Positions 34,401 to 45,800 of a stretch of 64,000 bases of DNA are shown here, one piece after another. The translations under genes were made by a program, and so were the position numbers. Source of the stretch: Micractinium sp. NFX-FRZ (Eukaryota; Chlorophyta; Trebouxiophyceae; Chlorellales; Chlorellaceae); assembly GCA_029339195.1 (NCBI GenBank), contig JAPTJF010000016.1, forward strand, positions 186,001 to 250,000, written 5' to 3'. Every line of letters begins with the position of its first letter. Positions within the stretch are counted from its first letter, which is position 1. The notes beneath the pieces were generated by a model, which was not told where the DNA came from, did not search any database, and was given only the letters and a program-made list of their open reading frames with translations.

Positions 34401-35838
34401 GGGGAGGGGGTGGGGGCCGAGGGCTTGGTGGAGGGGGCCGAGGGGACGGGGGCCTAGGTGGGGGCCGAGGGGAAGGCTTTGGCGTTGGAGGAGGGGGCTG
34501 GGGCCTTGGGCTGCAGCAACGGCGGGCAGCAGCGTCAGTGGCGGGCTGTCAGTGCGCCCACGAGCGGTCGATGCGAGGTGAAGCCCACCCCTGAACCCCA
34601 CATTAGGGGGAACTCCATCCTCATAGTGAAGGTGAGGCGGGCGCTGAGCAAAAGGTGGCGGCAGCGACCTCAGCACGCACAGCGTGCTGAATGGAGTACG
34701 GCTTGGAGGTCGCCAGTCTGTGGCACGAGCAGCGGCAAGCCTGCTGAGAACATAACATCTGTGCATGCAACGGCCGGCCGGCTGCAGCCGCTGCGGCAGT
34801 GAGTGTGACCCGGGAGCGGCTCAACGTGCATCCACAGAACGCAGGTGCAGGTTCCTCATGAGGTACTGATCAGCAATGCGTCATGATGCACGGCAGCACG
34901 AAGCTGCGGGTTCTCGCCAGTGCTGCTCTAGAAGAAGGAAGAGGAAGAATACGCCCTTGGGGGTGGGTTGAGTAAACCAGCAGAGGTGTGGGCTCCTGTT
35001 GGGGGGCCCCGCTGACACCTACAAGTGCTGCTCTACCCTTGCCCCCGTCCCCTGCTGCCCCCATGGGGGCCTCACCTTGGAGGCCTGGGCGGCGGCGGCG
35101 GCGAGGGGCGTGGGGAGGGAGGGGGGCGGGGTGGGGCTGGCGGCTTGGGGCGCATCCTGGATTGCAGCAGGGCACGGGACCGGGCCCTGCAAGCAGAATG
35201 GCCGGCGGCGGAGGCAGGCGTGCGCAGTCACTCAGCAGGGGTCGGGCAGAGCAGGGCAGGAGTGGGCCCCTGTCTGGAGGGCCTTTGGCCTTGCTGGATT
35301 GCCCACTTTGTGCTGCACCCCACATGCACGTCATGCAAGGTACGAGGTTGAGCAGGATCAGGAGGGTGGTGCAGCGGGTGGGGAGGGCCATCCCTCCCTG
35401 CAAGCTTGCGTGGTAGGAAGGGTGCGCACCGCCCTGCGTCACCGGCGGTGCCGCCATTGTACTACACCACACTCCCTGTTCGGATCGAGGGGTGGCACGT
35501 GCTCACCCGGGGGCCGGGTTCACTGGCTGCGAGGCCTCAGCATCGTGGGCTGTGCAGCCTGCAGGGGGAGGGGGAGGTGTGGCACCAGCCAGTTGGGGTG
35601 CTGCCCAGCTGGGACGTGAGTGCAAGTGCACGTGCGAGAAGAGTCCCGGCAGGCCGAGGGAATGGTGCCAGTGCGAGGGACCGCTGTACCCAGGATAGTG
35701 GCAGGGCCAGAGAAAAACCAATCCAAGCTCTGATCGGCCCGTGTGAGCAGAGCGTCCACGCCCACCTGCAGTGCAGAGCAGCACCACCAGTGCCAACGCC
35801 AGCATCCTTGCCAGGCTTGGGGGCCTGTGGCCAGACAT
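31416..35838 (-). CDS. Secreted proline-rich protein with BNR/Asp-box repeats, tandem copy A
   Basis: Start ATG 35838; exon 1 is 35766-35838 with a signal peptide (MSGHRPPSLARMLALALVVL ...). A small Cys exon follows near 35510-35560 (GCTAHDAEASQPVNP). Three proline-rich exons follow near 35060-35190, 34300-34520 and 33950-34130 with SPRPPPPSP / SPPPPP repeats like hydroxyproline-rich wall glycoproteins. BNR exons then lie near 33300-33440, 33000-33090, 32517-32640, 32037-32224 and 31416-31778. Asp-box motifs (S-x-D-x-G-x-x-W) include SQDDGATW, SSDRGANW, STDGGANW and SLDGGTTW. The expected product is a wall-anchored stalk plus beta-propeller; sialidase activity is not implied because catalytic residues are not evident. 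It differs from copy B by two short inserted elements and a 33-bp in-exon duplication. Confidence 0.8.
33324..33390 (-). repeat. 33-bp tandem duplication inside a BNR exon (copy A only)
   Basis: The unit GGAAGTTCGTCAYGGTGACT and on to GCCRCACCT appears twice in a row and encodes VTMTNF / VTVTNF in adjacent copies, adding 11 in-frame residues. Copy B has a single shorter version (VVAITSNP). Confidence 0.85.
33432..33568 (-). mobile_element. Short inserted element 1 (109 bp) with 14-bp target-site duplication at a splice acceptor
   Basis: The direct repeat GAGTTCACCCTGCA lies at 33432-33445 and again at 33555-33568. Between them (33446-33554) is an insert that, on the minus strand, ends AAGGGCGTATTC followed by a long (TTC)n/TTTTTC pyrimidine tract. 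The duplicated site contains the acceptor TGCAG|GGTGAACTC. The genuine exon now uses the copy next to the element's own pyrimidine tract, and the older acceptor lies upstream. The matching intron of copy B has no such insert. Confidence 0.8.
34919..35035 (-). mobile_element. Short inserted element 2 (93 bp) with 12-bp target-site duplication
   Basis: The direct repeat AGTGCTGCTCTA lies at 34919-34930 and 35024-35035 around a 93-bp insert (34931-35023). On the minus strand the insert shares the end AAGGGCGTATTCTTC plus a TTC/CTT-rich tail with element 1, and is similar to it along most of its length. Copy B (about 40,955-40,975) has a single empty site, CACTGCTGCTCGT. Confidence 0.82.
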
Positions 35839-37167
35839 GCTGGCAGTAGCAACACGCCCTTTGGGGGCGACGGCAGGGCGAGGGATGATGGCGAAGGCAG
35901 ACGAAAGTCACCGCAGGGGGCTTTATGGGGGTCGACCGGCAGGGATCGTACTACGCCGGGGATGCCATCGACAGCAACCCCATGAATGCAATAGGGCAGC
36001 TGGGAGGCCTGCAGCGCCTTTTCCGTCAGGTTTTGGACCCTCAGGTGCAGCCTGCTGCATGGCACGTCATGCGAGGTTGAATCGCCTTGGTGCGCCTGTT
36101 CCACACCGCCCGAGAAGATACTGTCACATGGGCGTAAGGCTGGTGTCAGGCCTCCAGGGATGTCCGTAGCAACCTCACATCCGTATGACAGGTGCACGAC
36201 AGGCGTACGCAGGGTCCTTTCGAGCGGCTGCCACAGGCCGAGAGGGACCTGGGACACTGCAAAACTTCTCATGGCAAGGCAGGGGGCCGCGTTGGGAGGG
36301 ATGCATGGCGAGCAGCAGCAGGCGCTGAGTGGAGCCGCCGCCGGCGGTGTGGGCCGCCATTGGGCACAGCCAATCGGGGGCGGCGGCGGGGCGGGTGCAC
36401 GGCAGCACCGCACGGGCATGCGCGGCCGGCCGGTTTGCCCGGCCCCACCAACACCTGCACGTTTTGCAGGCCACCCCCAGGTGTGCAAAAGCTTCCCTCA
36501 GCCGCCCGCGCGTCCCTCTTCCCACTGTCCTGTTCCTGCTCTTGAGCTCTGTGGCAGGGCAACGTTGTTAACTGGCACCACGCCACTCGATCTCACCGAC
36601 TGAGCCAGCCCTAGAGCTCTTGAACGCAGCTGTGAGGCTCAGGTTACAACGTGATTTGATACACGTGCATGGTTAGCATTGTGATACCGATTTGGGGGCA
36701 ACCTGTGTGTATTGATGTATGCATTAAATGCATAAGCCCGGTGCTGCTTTTTGATAGAATTTGGGATGCCGCAGTGCATATCATGCCCGTACATCTTCAT
36801 ATTCGCCTAGAACCATTCACAGACGCTTGCAATAAGGTTGGCAGGGTCCAAGCTTGAGCGCGGGAGCCTGCAGTCCTAGGGCGTGCTGCTTTGTGATGTA
36901 TGCCTGCTCAGCCCCAGGAGTGCTGCAGCACGCACGTGCACAGGCTTGCATTCCCCTAACATGCACACTGCGTAGCAGCAGATGCACTGGCAAAGCATTG
37001 GCACAGAAGTGCTTGCGGCGCAGCAGCAGGTTGACCGGCACTGCAGCAAATGCAGAAGCACAGCAGCCGCACTGCAACAACACAGCAGCGGCGCGGAACC
37101 AGCAGGACGGCAGCGGGCTCACCCGCAGGGTGGGTGGGTGGAGGTGGAGGGAGCCACCAGCCGGCTC
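35839..37167. other. Spacer between the tandem BNR genes
   Basis: Promoter side of copy A (from 35839) and 3' UTR of copy B (to 37167). The first part, about 35840-36260, closely matches 41,780-42,150 upstream of copy B, as expected for duplicated promoters. The unit joint is near 36,617. Confidence 0.55.
36644..36648 (-). terminator. Putative TGTAA poly(A) signal, BNR copy B
   Basis: TGTAA on the minus strand, about 520 bases past stop 37168, in sequence aligned with the copy A signal. Confidence 0.5.
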
Positions 37168-40100
37168 TCAAGTGGCCCAGGTGGCGCCGCCATCCAGGCT
37201 GTAATAAATGAGGTCACCCGCAGCGCAGACCACCATCTTGGAGCCATCGCTGGAGACGGACATACCCGTCACTCTCCGGGATCCGGGCCAACCGGGCGGC
37301 CAAGTGAATGGCCAAGTTGCCCCGCTGTTCCTGGTGATGTAGAGTGGGCCCCCACTGGTATAGCCGCTGGCAATCATGGTGGAGCAGTCGGAGGAGCAGG
37401 CGAGGTTATTGGCCGCCGAATCTCCCGCCGAAATTGTTGCCCAGGTGGCCCCGCCGTCGGTGCTCCTCCGGGTGAGTGCATTGTCGGGCTGAGCCACGAT
37501 GGTGTTGCCGTCTGCCGACATTGCGACAGCCTGCGGCAGTGGTGTGGTGACAGCGGGTGGGGAGTTGAACACTCCAGGCGCCTCTCGTAGTGGTCAGCAC
37601 GGGCGGCCTGCAGAAGCGGCTACAGTGGCAAGTAGCAGTCCCGCTTCCAAAGCGCACCATGAACCAACCACAGCATGCACAGCACGTGCGTTTGCCATCC
37701 CTCCTCCACTATAGCCACTGGGCGTGTACCAGGCATGCACAAAGCAGAAGGCAGGCCCAAGGAAGAGCGCATTGCGCCGGGCCGCACCTGCCAACTGAAG
37801 ATGAGCGGGCCCGCGTCGGGGCGCTCAACCCAGTTAGCGCCTCGGTCGGATGACGTCCACACCCTGCCTGGATTGAGCACGGCCGCAAGCTTGGAGCCGT
37901 CTGAGGACACTGCCACGTCGTACCAGTTGCCAGGTGGCAGCGAGGTGGGCATCTGCCAGGTGGCGCCGTCATCTTGGGACACTGCAGGTAGCCAAAAAAG
38001 TAAGTTTGTTTATTTGTTTTTGTGTGTGTAGTGCCTTGGCCTGCCAGCTGGCATGCTGCGCAGGGCAGCCGCTTGACAGCTTCCCTTGGCCCCCCAAGGT
38101 ACTGCCAGTCATGTGTCGTGCTCGAGCTGAACTGGGCTGAGGAGGGAGTTAGCGAGGGGTGAGCAAGGAGCAAGGGATGTGTGAGCGAGTGATCGAGCGA
38201 GGGATGGATGGAGTAAGATGGAGGCAGGGAGGCAAGAGAGGCGGGAGTGGAAGGGAGGGGTTGTTGATAGAGGGATAAGGTGACACTCTTGACCGACCGA
38301 ACATTCCTCCCACTCAGTCATCTGCCCGGGTGCTCACCAAACAGGTTGCCCATGCTCATGGCAGCCACGATGAGGCTCCCATCCGTCGAGATGGCCACCG
38401 CATTCCATGGCCCCTGCTGGTTGCGCTGCGCCCACGTGGCGCCCCCATCCAAGCTCACCCAGGGATCGCTGATGGATTGGCAGGGCGGAGGGAGGGGCCA
38501 GGATGAGTGTGTCGGCCCGCCCATGGGTTGGGGTGAGCAATGCAGGCCGACAAGGGAGTAAAGCTGGGCAGCACGCTGTCCGCGGCCGTTCAGTTCGGCT
38601 GTGTGGCGCTCGGCCACGCTGCTCAGAGTTCCAACCGTGACACGACCGCTGGCCAGCGTGGCTCCGGTGCCGGCCTGCCACTGGCGTGCGGGTTGGCATT
38701 GGGAAGATGCAGGTTGCGGGGACGCAGCAGGGCCCATGGGTAGTGCCTGCTGGACGACCGCACATGCTGCAGCCCTGTACCTCAGCCCGCCTACCCGTTT
38801 GCTACGACAGCAACAACCTTCTGCCCGTCGCCACTCATTGCAATCGCCGCCCAGCTCTGCAGCCCCGCGCCCTGCTGCTGCTCCCAGAACTGTCCTGCAA
38901 GGGCGGGGGGCGGGAGAAGCACAGCGGCCGGCTTGCTTTCGCGCTCAGGGATTATTTGTGCTTCCGCGTCCAATCGGGTGCAAGGTTGCAAGGTTGCGAC
39001 ACATGCCCCTGGCCAGCACGAAAGCCCGCCATGCTGCTGCTTCCATGCAGCCCCGCTTCCGCTCGGCAGCCACTGCTGGCGCTGGTGCATCGCCTGCACC
39101 TCCCAGCCACCCAACGCTGCCACTCCTCGTCCCAACCAGCATGGCGCAGGCGGTGGCCCGCCAGAAGCGGGCTCCCTTGCCTGCCCCCGCCGTGTTGTGT
39201 AGGACATTTGAGCACACGATACTGGGATGAACATCTTGTGTGAACATAGCAAGCAAAACGCTTGGCTGAACAGCGCATGCGGCTCCTCACCAGAGGTGTT
39301 GGAGGTGAAGACGTAACCGCCGGTGTTGGGGTTGCTCGTGATCGCTACCACAAGTTGGCCGCTGGAGCTGGAGGCGATGTCCACCCAATCGGAGGATGGC
39401 CTGCAGCGGGAGGGAAGGAAGCAATCGGCACAGAGTCGCGTGTGGGAGGCTGTAGTATCCTCAGGCTGCTCATGAGCTGCTCATCATCACAGCTGCCACT
39501 CAACCCATGCCATGCAGGTACAGGCCTATGCCACACTGAAGGGACACTATGTCGATCGCAACCGCTACAAAGGCATGGAAGCGGCAGCAGGAGGGGGCGC
39601 GCGCCATGAGTGGGGTGGGTGGGCAAGTGGGCGATGTGTGCGGGCACTTGCAGGAAGAGGGAAGGGGTTGGAAGTCATTGCGCTACAATCGGGCTGAAGC
39701 TGGGTTCACACTGGCTTGTCACACGGTTCTGCACCCTTGAGGGTGACAAAGCTGGGACCCTGGAAAGAGGGCCAGCAGAGAGGCTGCTGGCAGCGGAGCG
39801 AAGTGCGGTGCGCAGCAGCTCCTCTGCGCACGTGAAGCAAAAAGTGCCCCACGCAGGTCCGGAGCAACACCTAAGCATAGATGTGAGGCAAACAAAAAGC
39901 ACAGCAGCCCATAACACCCCAACCCCCGCGGCTTCCGGCTGGCCCGCTCGAGCCCACTCACTCTGGATTGCCAGCTGGCGGTGGGGGTGGGGTGGGGGGG
40001 GGAGGAGGCGGAGGAGGGGAGGGTTTCGGGGGCGGCGGCGGGCTGGATGGTGGCGGCGGTGGAGGGGAGGGCGGCGGGGGGCGGGGCGGTGGAGAGGGGG

Positions 40101-41779
40101 GTTTGGGCGGCGGCGGGCGTGGGCTGCAATTCGGAATTGCAGGGTGGGAAGGGAACCATTCAATGAGTGGCAAGCCGCTGTGCCTTCAGGGCCAGTGGGT
40201 GGCTACCAGCGCCGGCAGCCGGTTGGGAGGGAGGCTGGTGGTTTGAAAACGGCTGGTAGGTCAGCGTCCCAATAAACAGGGGGGCTGAGGCTTCGTTAAA
40301 TCAGCAAAGACGGAGCCCCACCATAGTTTGTGACGAGAGACAGTGAATAGGCAGCGCCCCCTGCCATTCGTGCCACGGCGGCTGTAAGATTCACCCAACG
40401 CAGGTGGCGGGCGCAGCAGGGGGGGGGTACCTGGGCGGGGTGGGAGGCCTCGGCGACGGTGGAGAGGGAGGCCGAGGGCTTGGTGGAGGGGGCCGGGGAG
40501 AGGGGGGAGGGGGTGGGGGCCGAGGGCTCGGTGGCGGGGGCCGCGGGGAGGGGGGCCGAGGTGGGGGCCGAGGTGAGGGCTTTGGCGTCGGCGGAGGGGG
40601 CTGGGGCCTTGGGCTGCAGCAGCGGTTGATGGCAGCGGGCGGGGTGGGCTGTCTGTGTGCCAGAAAGCTGTCGATGCGAGGCTAGGTGGGCTCTGGGCGA
40701 ATGGGCGCGGGCAGCGGCGTCAGCACTCGCAGCATGCAGTGTTCATTGCGGCTTGGACGTTGCCGGTCTGCGGTACGACTTGTGACAAGCCTGCTGATTA
40801 CATAACACTGTGCGTGCAACGGCCGGCTGGCTGCAGCCGCGGCGGCATTAAGTGGGCCCAGCATTGGCTTAACGGGCAGCATCGATGCCAGGATTTCCCC
40901 AGAACGCAGGCCCCTCCAGCAATGCATCCTGATGCACGGCAGCACGAAGCATGATCTTCCCACTGCTGCTCGTCCCTCGCCCCCTTCCCCCCACCACTGT
41001 GGGGGCCTCACCTGGGAGGCCTGGGCGGCGGCGGCGGGGAGGGGCGTGGGGAGGGAGGGGGGCGGGGTGGGGCTGGCGGCTTGGGGCGCATCCTGCTTTG
41101 CAGCAGGGCACGGGACCGGGCCCTGCAAGCAGAATGGCCGGCGGCGGCGACAGGGGTGCGCGGTTAGTCACTCAGCAGGGGTCGGCCAACACAAGGAGTG
41201 GGCCCCTGTCGGAGGGCCTTAAAGCTTTGGCCTGGCTGGATTGCCCACTTTGTGCTGCACCCCACATGCATGTCATGCAAGGTACGAGGTTGAGCAGGAT
41301 CAAGAGGGTGGTGCAGCGGGTAGGGAGGGCCATCCCTCCCTGCAAGCTTGCGTGGTAGGAAGGGTGCGCACCGCCCTGCGTCACCGGCGGTGCCGCCATT
41401 GTACTACACCACACTCCCTGTTCGGATCGAGGGGTGGCACGTGCTCACCCTGCGACAGGCTTCACTGGCTGTGAGGACTCAGCATCGTGGGCTGTGCAGC
41501 CTGCAGGGGGAGGGGGAGGTGTGGCACCAGCCAGTTGGGGTGCTGACCAGCTGGGACGTGAGTGCAAGTGCACGTGCGGAGAGTCCCGGCAGGCCGAGGG
41601 GATGGTGCCAGTGCGAGGGACCGCTGTACCCAGGATAGTGGAGGACGAGAAACAAAATTGACCCAAGCTCTGATCGGCACTTTGTGAGCAGAGCGTCCAC
41701 GCCCACCTGCAGAGCAGAGCAGCACCGCCAGCGCCAAGGCCAGCATCCTTCCCAGGCTTGGGGGCCTGTGGCCAGACAT
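37168..41779 (-). CDS. Secreted proline-rich protein with BNR/Asp-box repeats, tandem copy B
   Basis: Start ATG 41779; exon 1 is 41707-41779 with a signal peptide (MSGHRPPSLGRMLALALAVL ...). Phase-checked order: a Cys exon near 41455-41507 (GCTAHDAESSQPVKP); Pro-rich exons near 41010-41125, 40430-40615 and 39967-40130 (SPRPPPPSPRPP, then SPPPPPPSSPPPPPKPSP and AGNPE); a BNR exon near 39297-39402 starting SSDWVDIASSSSGQLVVAIT; and further exons near 38800-38900, 38335-38470, 37800-37980 and 37168-37530. Asp boxes include SLDGGATW, SQDDGATW, SSDRGANW and STDGGATW. Splice phase keeps the proline frame (SPRPPP) rather than the Ala-rich alternative. Likely a cell-wall glycoprotein with a propeller head. 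Function and ligand are unknown. Confidence 0.82.
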
Positions 41780-42848
41780 GCTGGCAGTAGCAACACGCCC
41801 TTAAGGGGGGACGGTATGGCGAGGGAGAATGGGGAGAAAGGCGGACGAAGGGGAGGGCTTTATGGGTGTCGACCGGAAGGGATCGTACTACGGGGGCTGC
41901 CATCAACAGCACCCCCATGCAACCCGGGGCACCTGGGAGGCCTGCAGCGCCTTTTCCGTCAGTTTTTGGACCGTCAGGTACAGCCTGGGATTGCAAGGCA
42001 CGTCGTTGAGCCTTGGTGCGATTGTTCACACCGCCTGAGAAGATACTGTCACATGGGCGTAAGGCTGGTGTCAGGCCTCCAGGGATGTCCGTAGCAACCT
42101 TACATCCGCATGACAGGTGCACGACAGGCGTACGCAGGATCCTTTTCAGCGGCTGCCACAGACCGAGCCTGGGGCTGCAAAACCTCTCATGGCAGGGCAG
42201 GAGGGTGCGTTGGGAGGGTTGGATGACGAGCAGCAGCAGGCTCTGAGTGGAGCAGCCGCCGGCGGGTATGGGCCGCCACTGTGACCATCCCAGCCGCGGC
42301 AGGGCAACTGGCACCACGCCACTCTATCTCACCGACTTAGCCAACCCAGCTCTTCAAGCTGTTCACCTCACTTGAGCTACTGCCAGAATTCCAGGCGTTT
42401 CAAAACAGACCATGCAGGTGTTGCTCGAAGGAGGCACCCGCAGGAGCAGCGGCGGCTGTGCCCGGCACGCGCTCGGTGCACGCAGCCTGGCCACGTTCAG
42501 GGCCGGCGGCAGGTGGCTGGCAGCGGTACTGAGCAGGCTCCGCCTGTCTGTGGAGCTTGCATGTGCTGCATATAGTCTTCATTCTTGAAAGAAGCAGCTG
42601 GGCGAGGTGTCAATATGGGAAGGCGGAGACAGGGTGGATGCATTGCAGAGGTGTTTGAAATCTCAAATCGTGGCAGGAGTCATGTCAATTTGATATTGGG
42701 GTGCCAACGGGACACAGCGCAACAGGCAGCAGGCCGCCTGCCATTACCATTAATTAACAAGTGGCTGACAGAAGGTGAGTAGGTGAGTAAGCAGTGATGA
42801 ACGTAAAGAACGGAGCAGCACACGTGCACCGGGCCCTCCCTTGCGCCG
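41780..42848. other. Upstream region of BNR copy B and 3' side of lipase gene
   Basis: The part to about 42,350 duplicates the copy A promoter region. The remainder to 42,848 is unique and should carry the lipase 3' UTR. No gene supported. Confidence 0.5.
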
Positions 42849-45800
42849 TCAGCGCTGCTGAGGTGGCACACACGCTTGGGCAATCATCTCAGCATACGGC
42901 CCGTGGTACGCCTGCATCCGAGGGGCAGATGAGGAGAGATTGAGAGCAAGTGCACTTGATTGCCGCCGCAGCGCCGCTCAGAACCAGGCAGGCTCGGCCA
43001 GGCTGGCCCCCCCAGTTGCATCGAGCCACACACATGCAGCATTCTGACTCTTGACCTGCATGCAAAGAAGCAGCCCTGGCTTCCCCGCCCGCAGCGCCAG
43101 GACGGCGGCAGCCATCCTGGCTGTGCCAGCCCGCCAGCACACTGGCAGTCTCCTGCGCACAACAGCAGTGGCTGTGTGGCCCCCAGTGGTGCAGTGCCTC
43201 CCCAACTTCCGGCCCACCTCAAAGATACCCTTGTTGGCGCTCATCGCCTGTGTGGCGCCCAGTGGTGCAGTGCCTCCCCAACTTCCAGCTCACCTCAAAG
43301 AAGCCCTCGTCTGCACTCAGTGCCGTGGTGATCATGCAGCATGTGGGCAGGTCGGCAAAGGGGTTGCCCGACAGGGCGCACAGCTGGCGGCCGGCAGGCG
43401 ACTGCAGCAGTCCCTGGAGTGCCACGGCCCCTCCTTCCGCTCCTGGGGCTGCCGGCGCGGCACTGCCAGTGTTGCAGGCTTCGCGCAGCTGCAAGTGGGA
43501 AGTGCGCAGCGGGTGGTAGGACGCCTTGCGTGAGAGAGCAGGCGGCGGCAGGGCACCGTAAAGTGCCATGGCGTTTCCAGGCGGACCCCCCTGTCTCCCC
43601 CTAGGAGCCACTGCTCCCGCTGCTTCAAGCCCGGTGCAGCTGCAGAGGGTGACATGAGCAGGGGGGCGCAGCAGCGCTTCCGCCACCTCCTTCACCCACA
43701 CAACAGCTCTCCTTGAGCTCAACTGGCCGTGGGGTGGAAACCAGTGCCGCCACGTTCCACCACTCACTCACTCACCAGAGTGCCCAGTCCGCTGCATACT
43801 AGCGGGAAGCTGCTGCTTGCGCGTGCGCAGGCATCGAATGCTCCGCAGGTGTCGTTGGAGCACGGCCCAGCAAGGCTGGAGCGGTGCAGGCACGCTGTGC
43901 CGTCTGCAAGCACAGCAGGTGGGTTTGCACAACGACGCAGGCCAGGTCAGCAGGGATGCCGGGATCGAGAGGAAGCCAACGCAATGCGCGGGCCAGGAAG
44001 CAGCCATCCTGCCTGCCTGCCCGCCTGCCTGCCTGCCCCTTGCCTGCCTGCCCCTTGCCTGCCTGCCCGCTTGGCTGCTGCAAGGATACCACGCTGCCAA
44101 GTATCAACCCACCGTTTACGACAAACACGGCCGAGACCCCAGTTGCCGGGCATCGCGCGCGTGCCTGGCCCGCCCGCCTTGCTAGCCTGCTACCAGGCCG
44201 TTCCTCTTCCCCCGCAAACCCAAACCCGACCCCAACCCATGCCATTTTGTCAACACATCTCAACCTGCGCCAACTCACCCACTGTGATGAACACAAGTGA
44301 ACTGTCGTCCACGTGGGCATAGCCGTCCATGCTGCGGGACAAAAGGAGGCGGGCAGAGGGAGGGAGGGAGGCAATTGAGCTGACTGGGCAGCGAGCGTTG
44401 GTGCTGCCACACACGTGCTGTGCACGGCATGCTGTGTCGGGAGGCTCACCTGGGGGGAGGTAAAAGCGGCACCGTGTCCTGACCATTTACAAACCTGCAC
44501 ACATTGGCACGGGATTGTTTGTCTGGGTGGGTGAATCCTGCAGGCCTGCCGGCAGCTGTCAAATTGCCTGCCCCTGCCCCTGCCACCCCGCCCACACAGC
44601 GGCAAGCGAGCTTTCCCGCCAGTGCTGGCAAATCAAACAAAGCGTCATCCCACCCACCTAAGCGTGACATTGGAGAGGCCCAGGGCGGAGTAGGCCTGCG
44701 CCCAGCCGGCGTCCCCCACCCGAGGCGCCCCAAAAGTGTACACCCCGGCCAGGCGGTTGGGCAGGGGGCCGCTGCCCTGCAGCAGCGCAGCCACCAGCAT
44801 CGCCAGTGCCCCTCCCATCGAGTGCCTGCAGGACAACACAGAAGAGGTGATCGTGCAGGGTTCCAGTGCCGCATGTCTGATAGCAAATCGAGGTAAGAGC
44901 GGAGCGAGGCCGGGTGCTCCACAGATTGCCAGGGAAGCACGTGCAGGCACTGGGGGCAGCAGCTGCAGACGGGGGTTTGCAGGCCGCAGGCCGCAGCCGG
45001 CTCAGAAGCGTCAGAGCGCAGTCCATACACTGCGCACTCTGCCTCCACAGCGGCCGCCGCAGCTTGCTTACCCTGCTATGTACAGCGGCAGCGTGCCGTC
45101 GGGGTCTGCCCCAGCAACAGCTTCCACCACCTGCAGCAGCACGTGGCAGCAGCTGCGCTTGGTAAGGGCATGGCTATGCCTGCCTGTATGACCATGCAGC
45201 ATGTTCACGCGTGCTTGCCACACCAGCGCTGCATGATGCGGCCCGCCCACAAGCACCGCTGATGAGCCACGTGCCTGCTGAGGCAGAGCCAGCCAGCCTC
45301 CCCCCGCCAGCCACGCATCCATCTACCCCGCCAACCAGCCACCCCGTCAACCAGCCAATCGATCAACCAATGCAGCCAGCCGGCCAGCCTGGCGTGCGTG
45401 CTGTGAGAACTTGCCTCTGGCAAGAAGTCAGAGGCGGCCTGTAGAAACCCGGCGTGCACGCTGGCACTCGTGCTGGCACCGCCGCCGCCTGTGCTCTTGC
45501 TGCCTCCTCCTCCTCCGCCTGCCCAGAAGGGCACCAGCTGGGCGTTCAGGTTGGTCTCGCTGTCCCGGCTGTCTGCCCCCTCGGTGCTGCAGTGGGGTGG
45601 TCGGGGGCCAGGAGGGGAGCAGGGGGCATGAGAGTGGGAGGGAGCAGGGGCTGTGGGAGGCACATCACATCACAGCACAGCGTAGCGCAGCACAGCACAG
45701 CACAGCACACCGCAGGAGAACAGCAGACATGAGGGTGGAAGTGGGGGCTGTGGGAGGCACCTCGCAGCACAGGGCAACATTACATAGGAGTGACGGTACA

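Larger units (their letters stand above)
30898..42350. repeat. Tandem segmental duplication, two units of about 5.7 kb
   Basis: Unit A is about 30,898-36,616 and unit B about 36,617-42,350, in direct orientation. Each holds one BNR gene plus promoter and 3' UTR. Similar sequence around GCTCTTGAAC occurs at both left edges. Similarity is patchy: near-identical around exons 1-3 including introns, lower over the BNR exons. Confidence 0.85.

Noticed and set aside
35250..35472. Possible hydrophobic exon in the conserved intron of BNR copies (LPTRCTTLLILLNLVPCMTC)
   Set aside because: The flanking exons join in phase without it and no good donor/acceptor pair in the right phase was found. Kept only as a question under the gene-conversion finding.
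39719..40159. Ala/Thr/Ser-rich reading of the proline exons of BNR copy B
   Set aside because: Splice phase from the preceding exons selects the SPRPPPP frame, which also matches wall glycoproteins.
31416..41779. Sialidase (neuraminidase) assignment from the Asp boxes
   Set aside because: Asp boxes are structural and occur in many propellers. The FRIP motif and catalytic Arg triad/Tyr-Glu pair were not seen.
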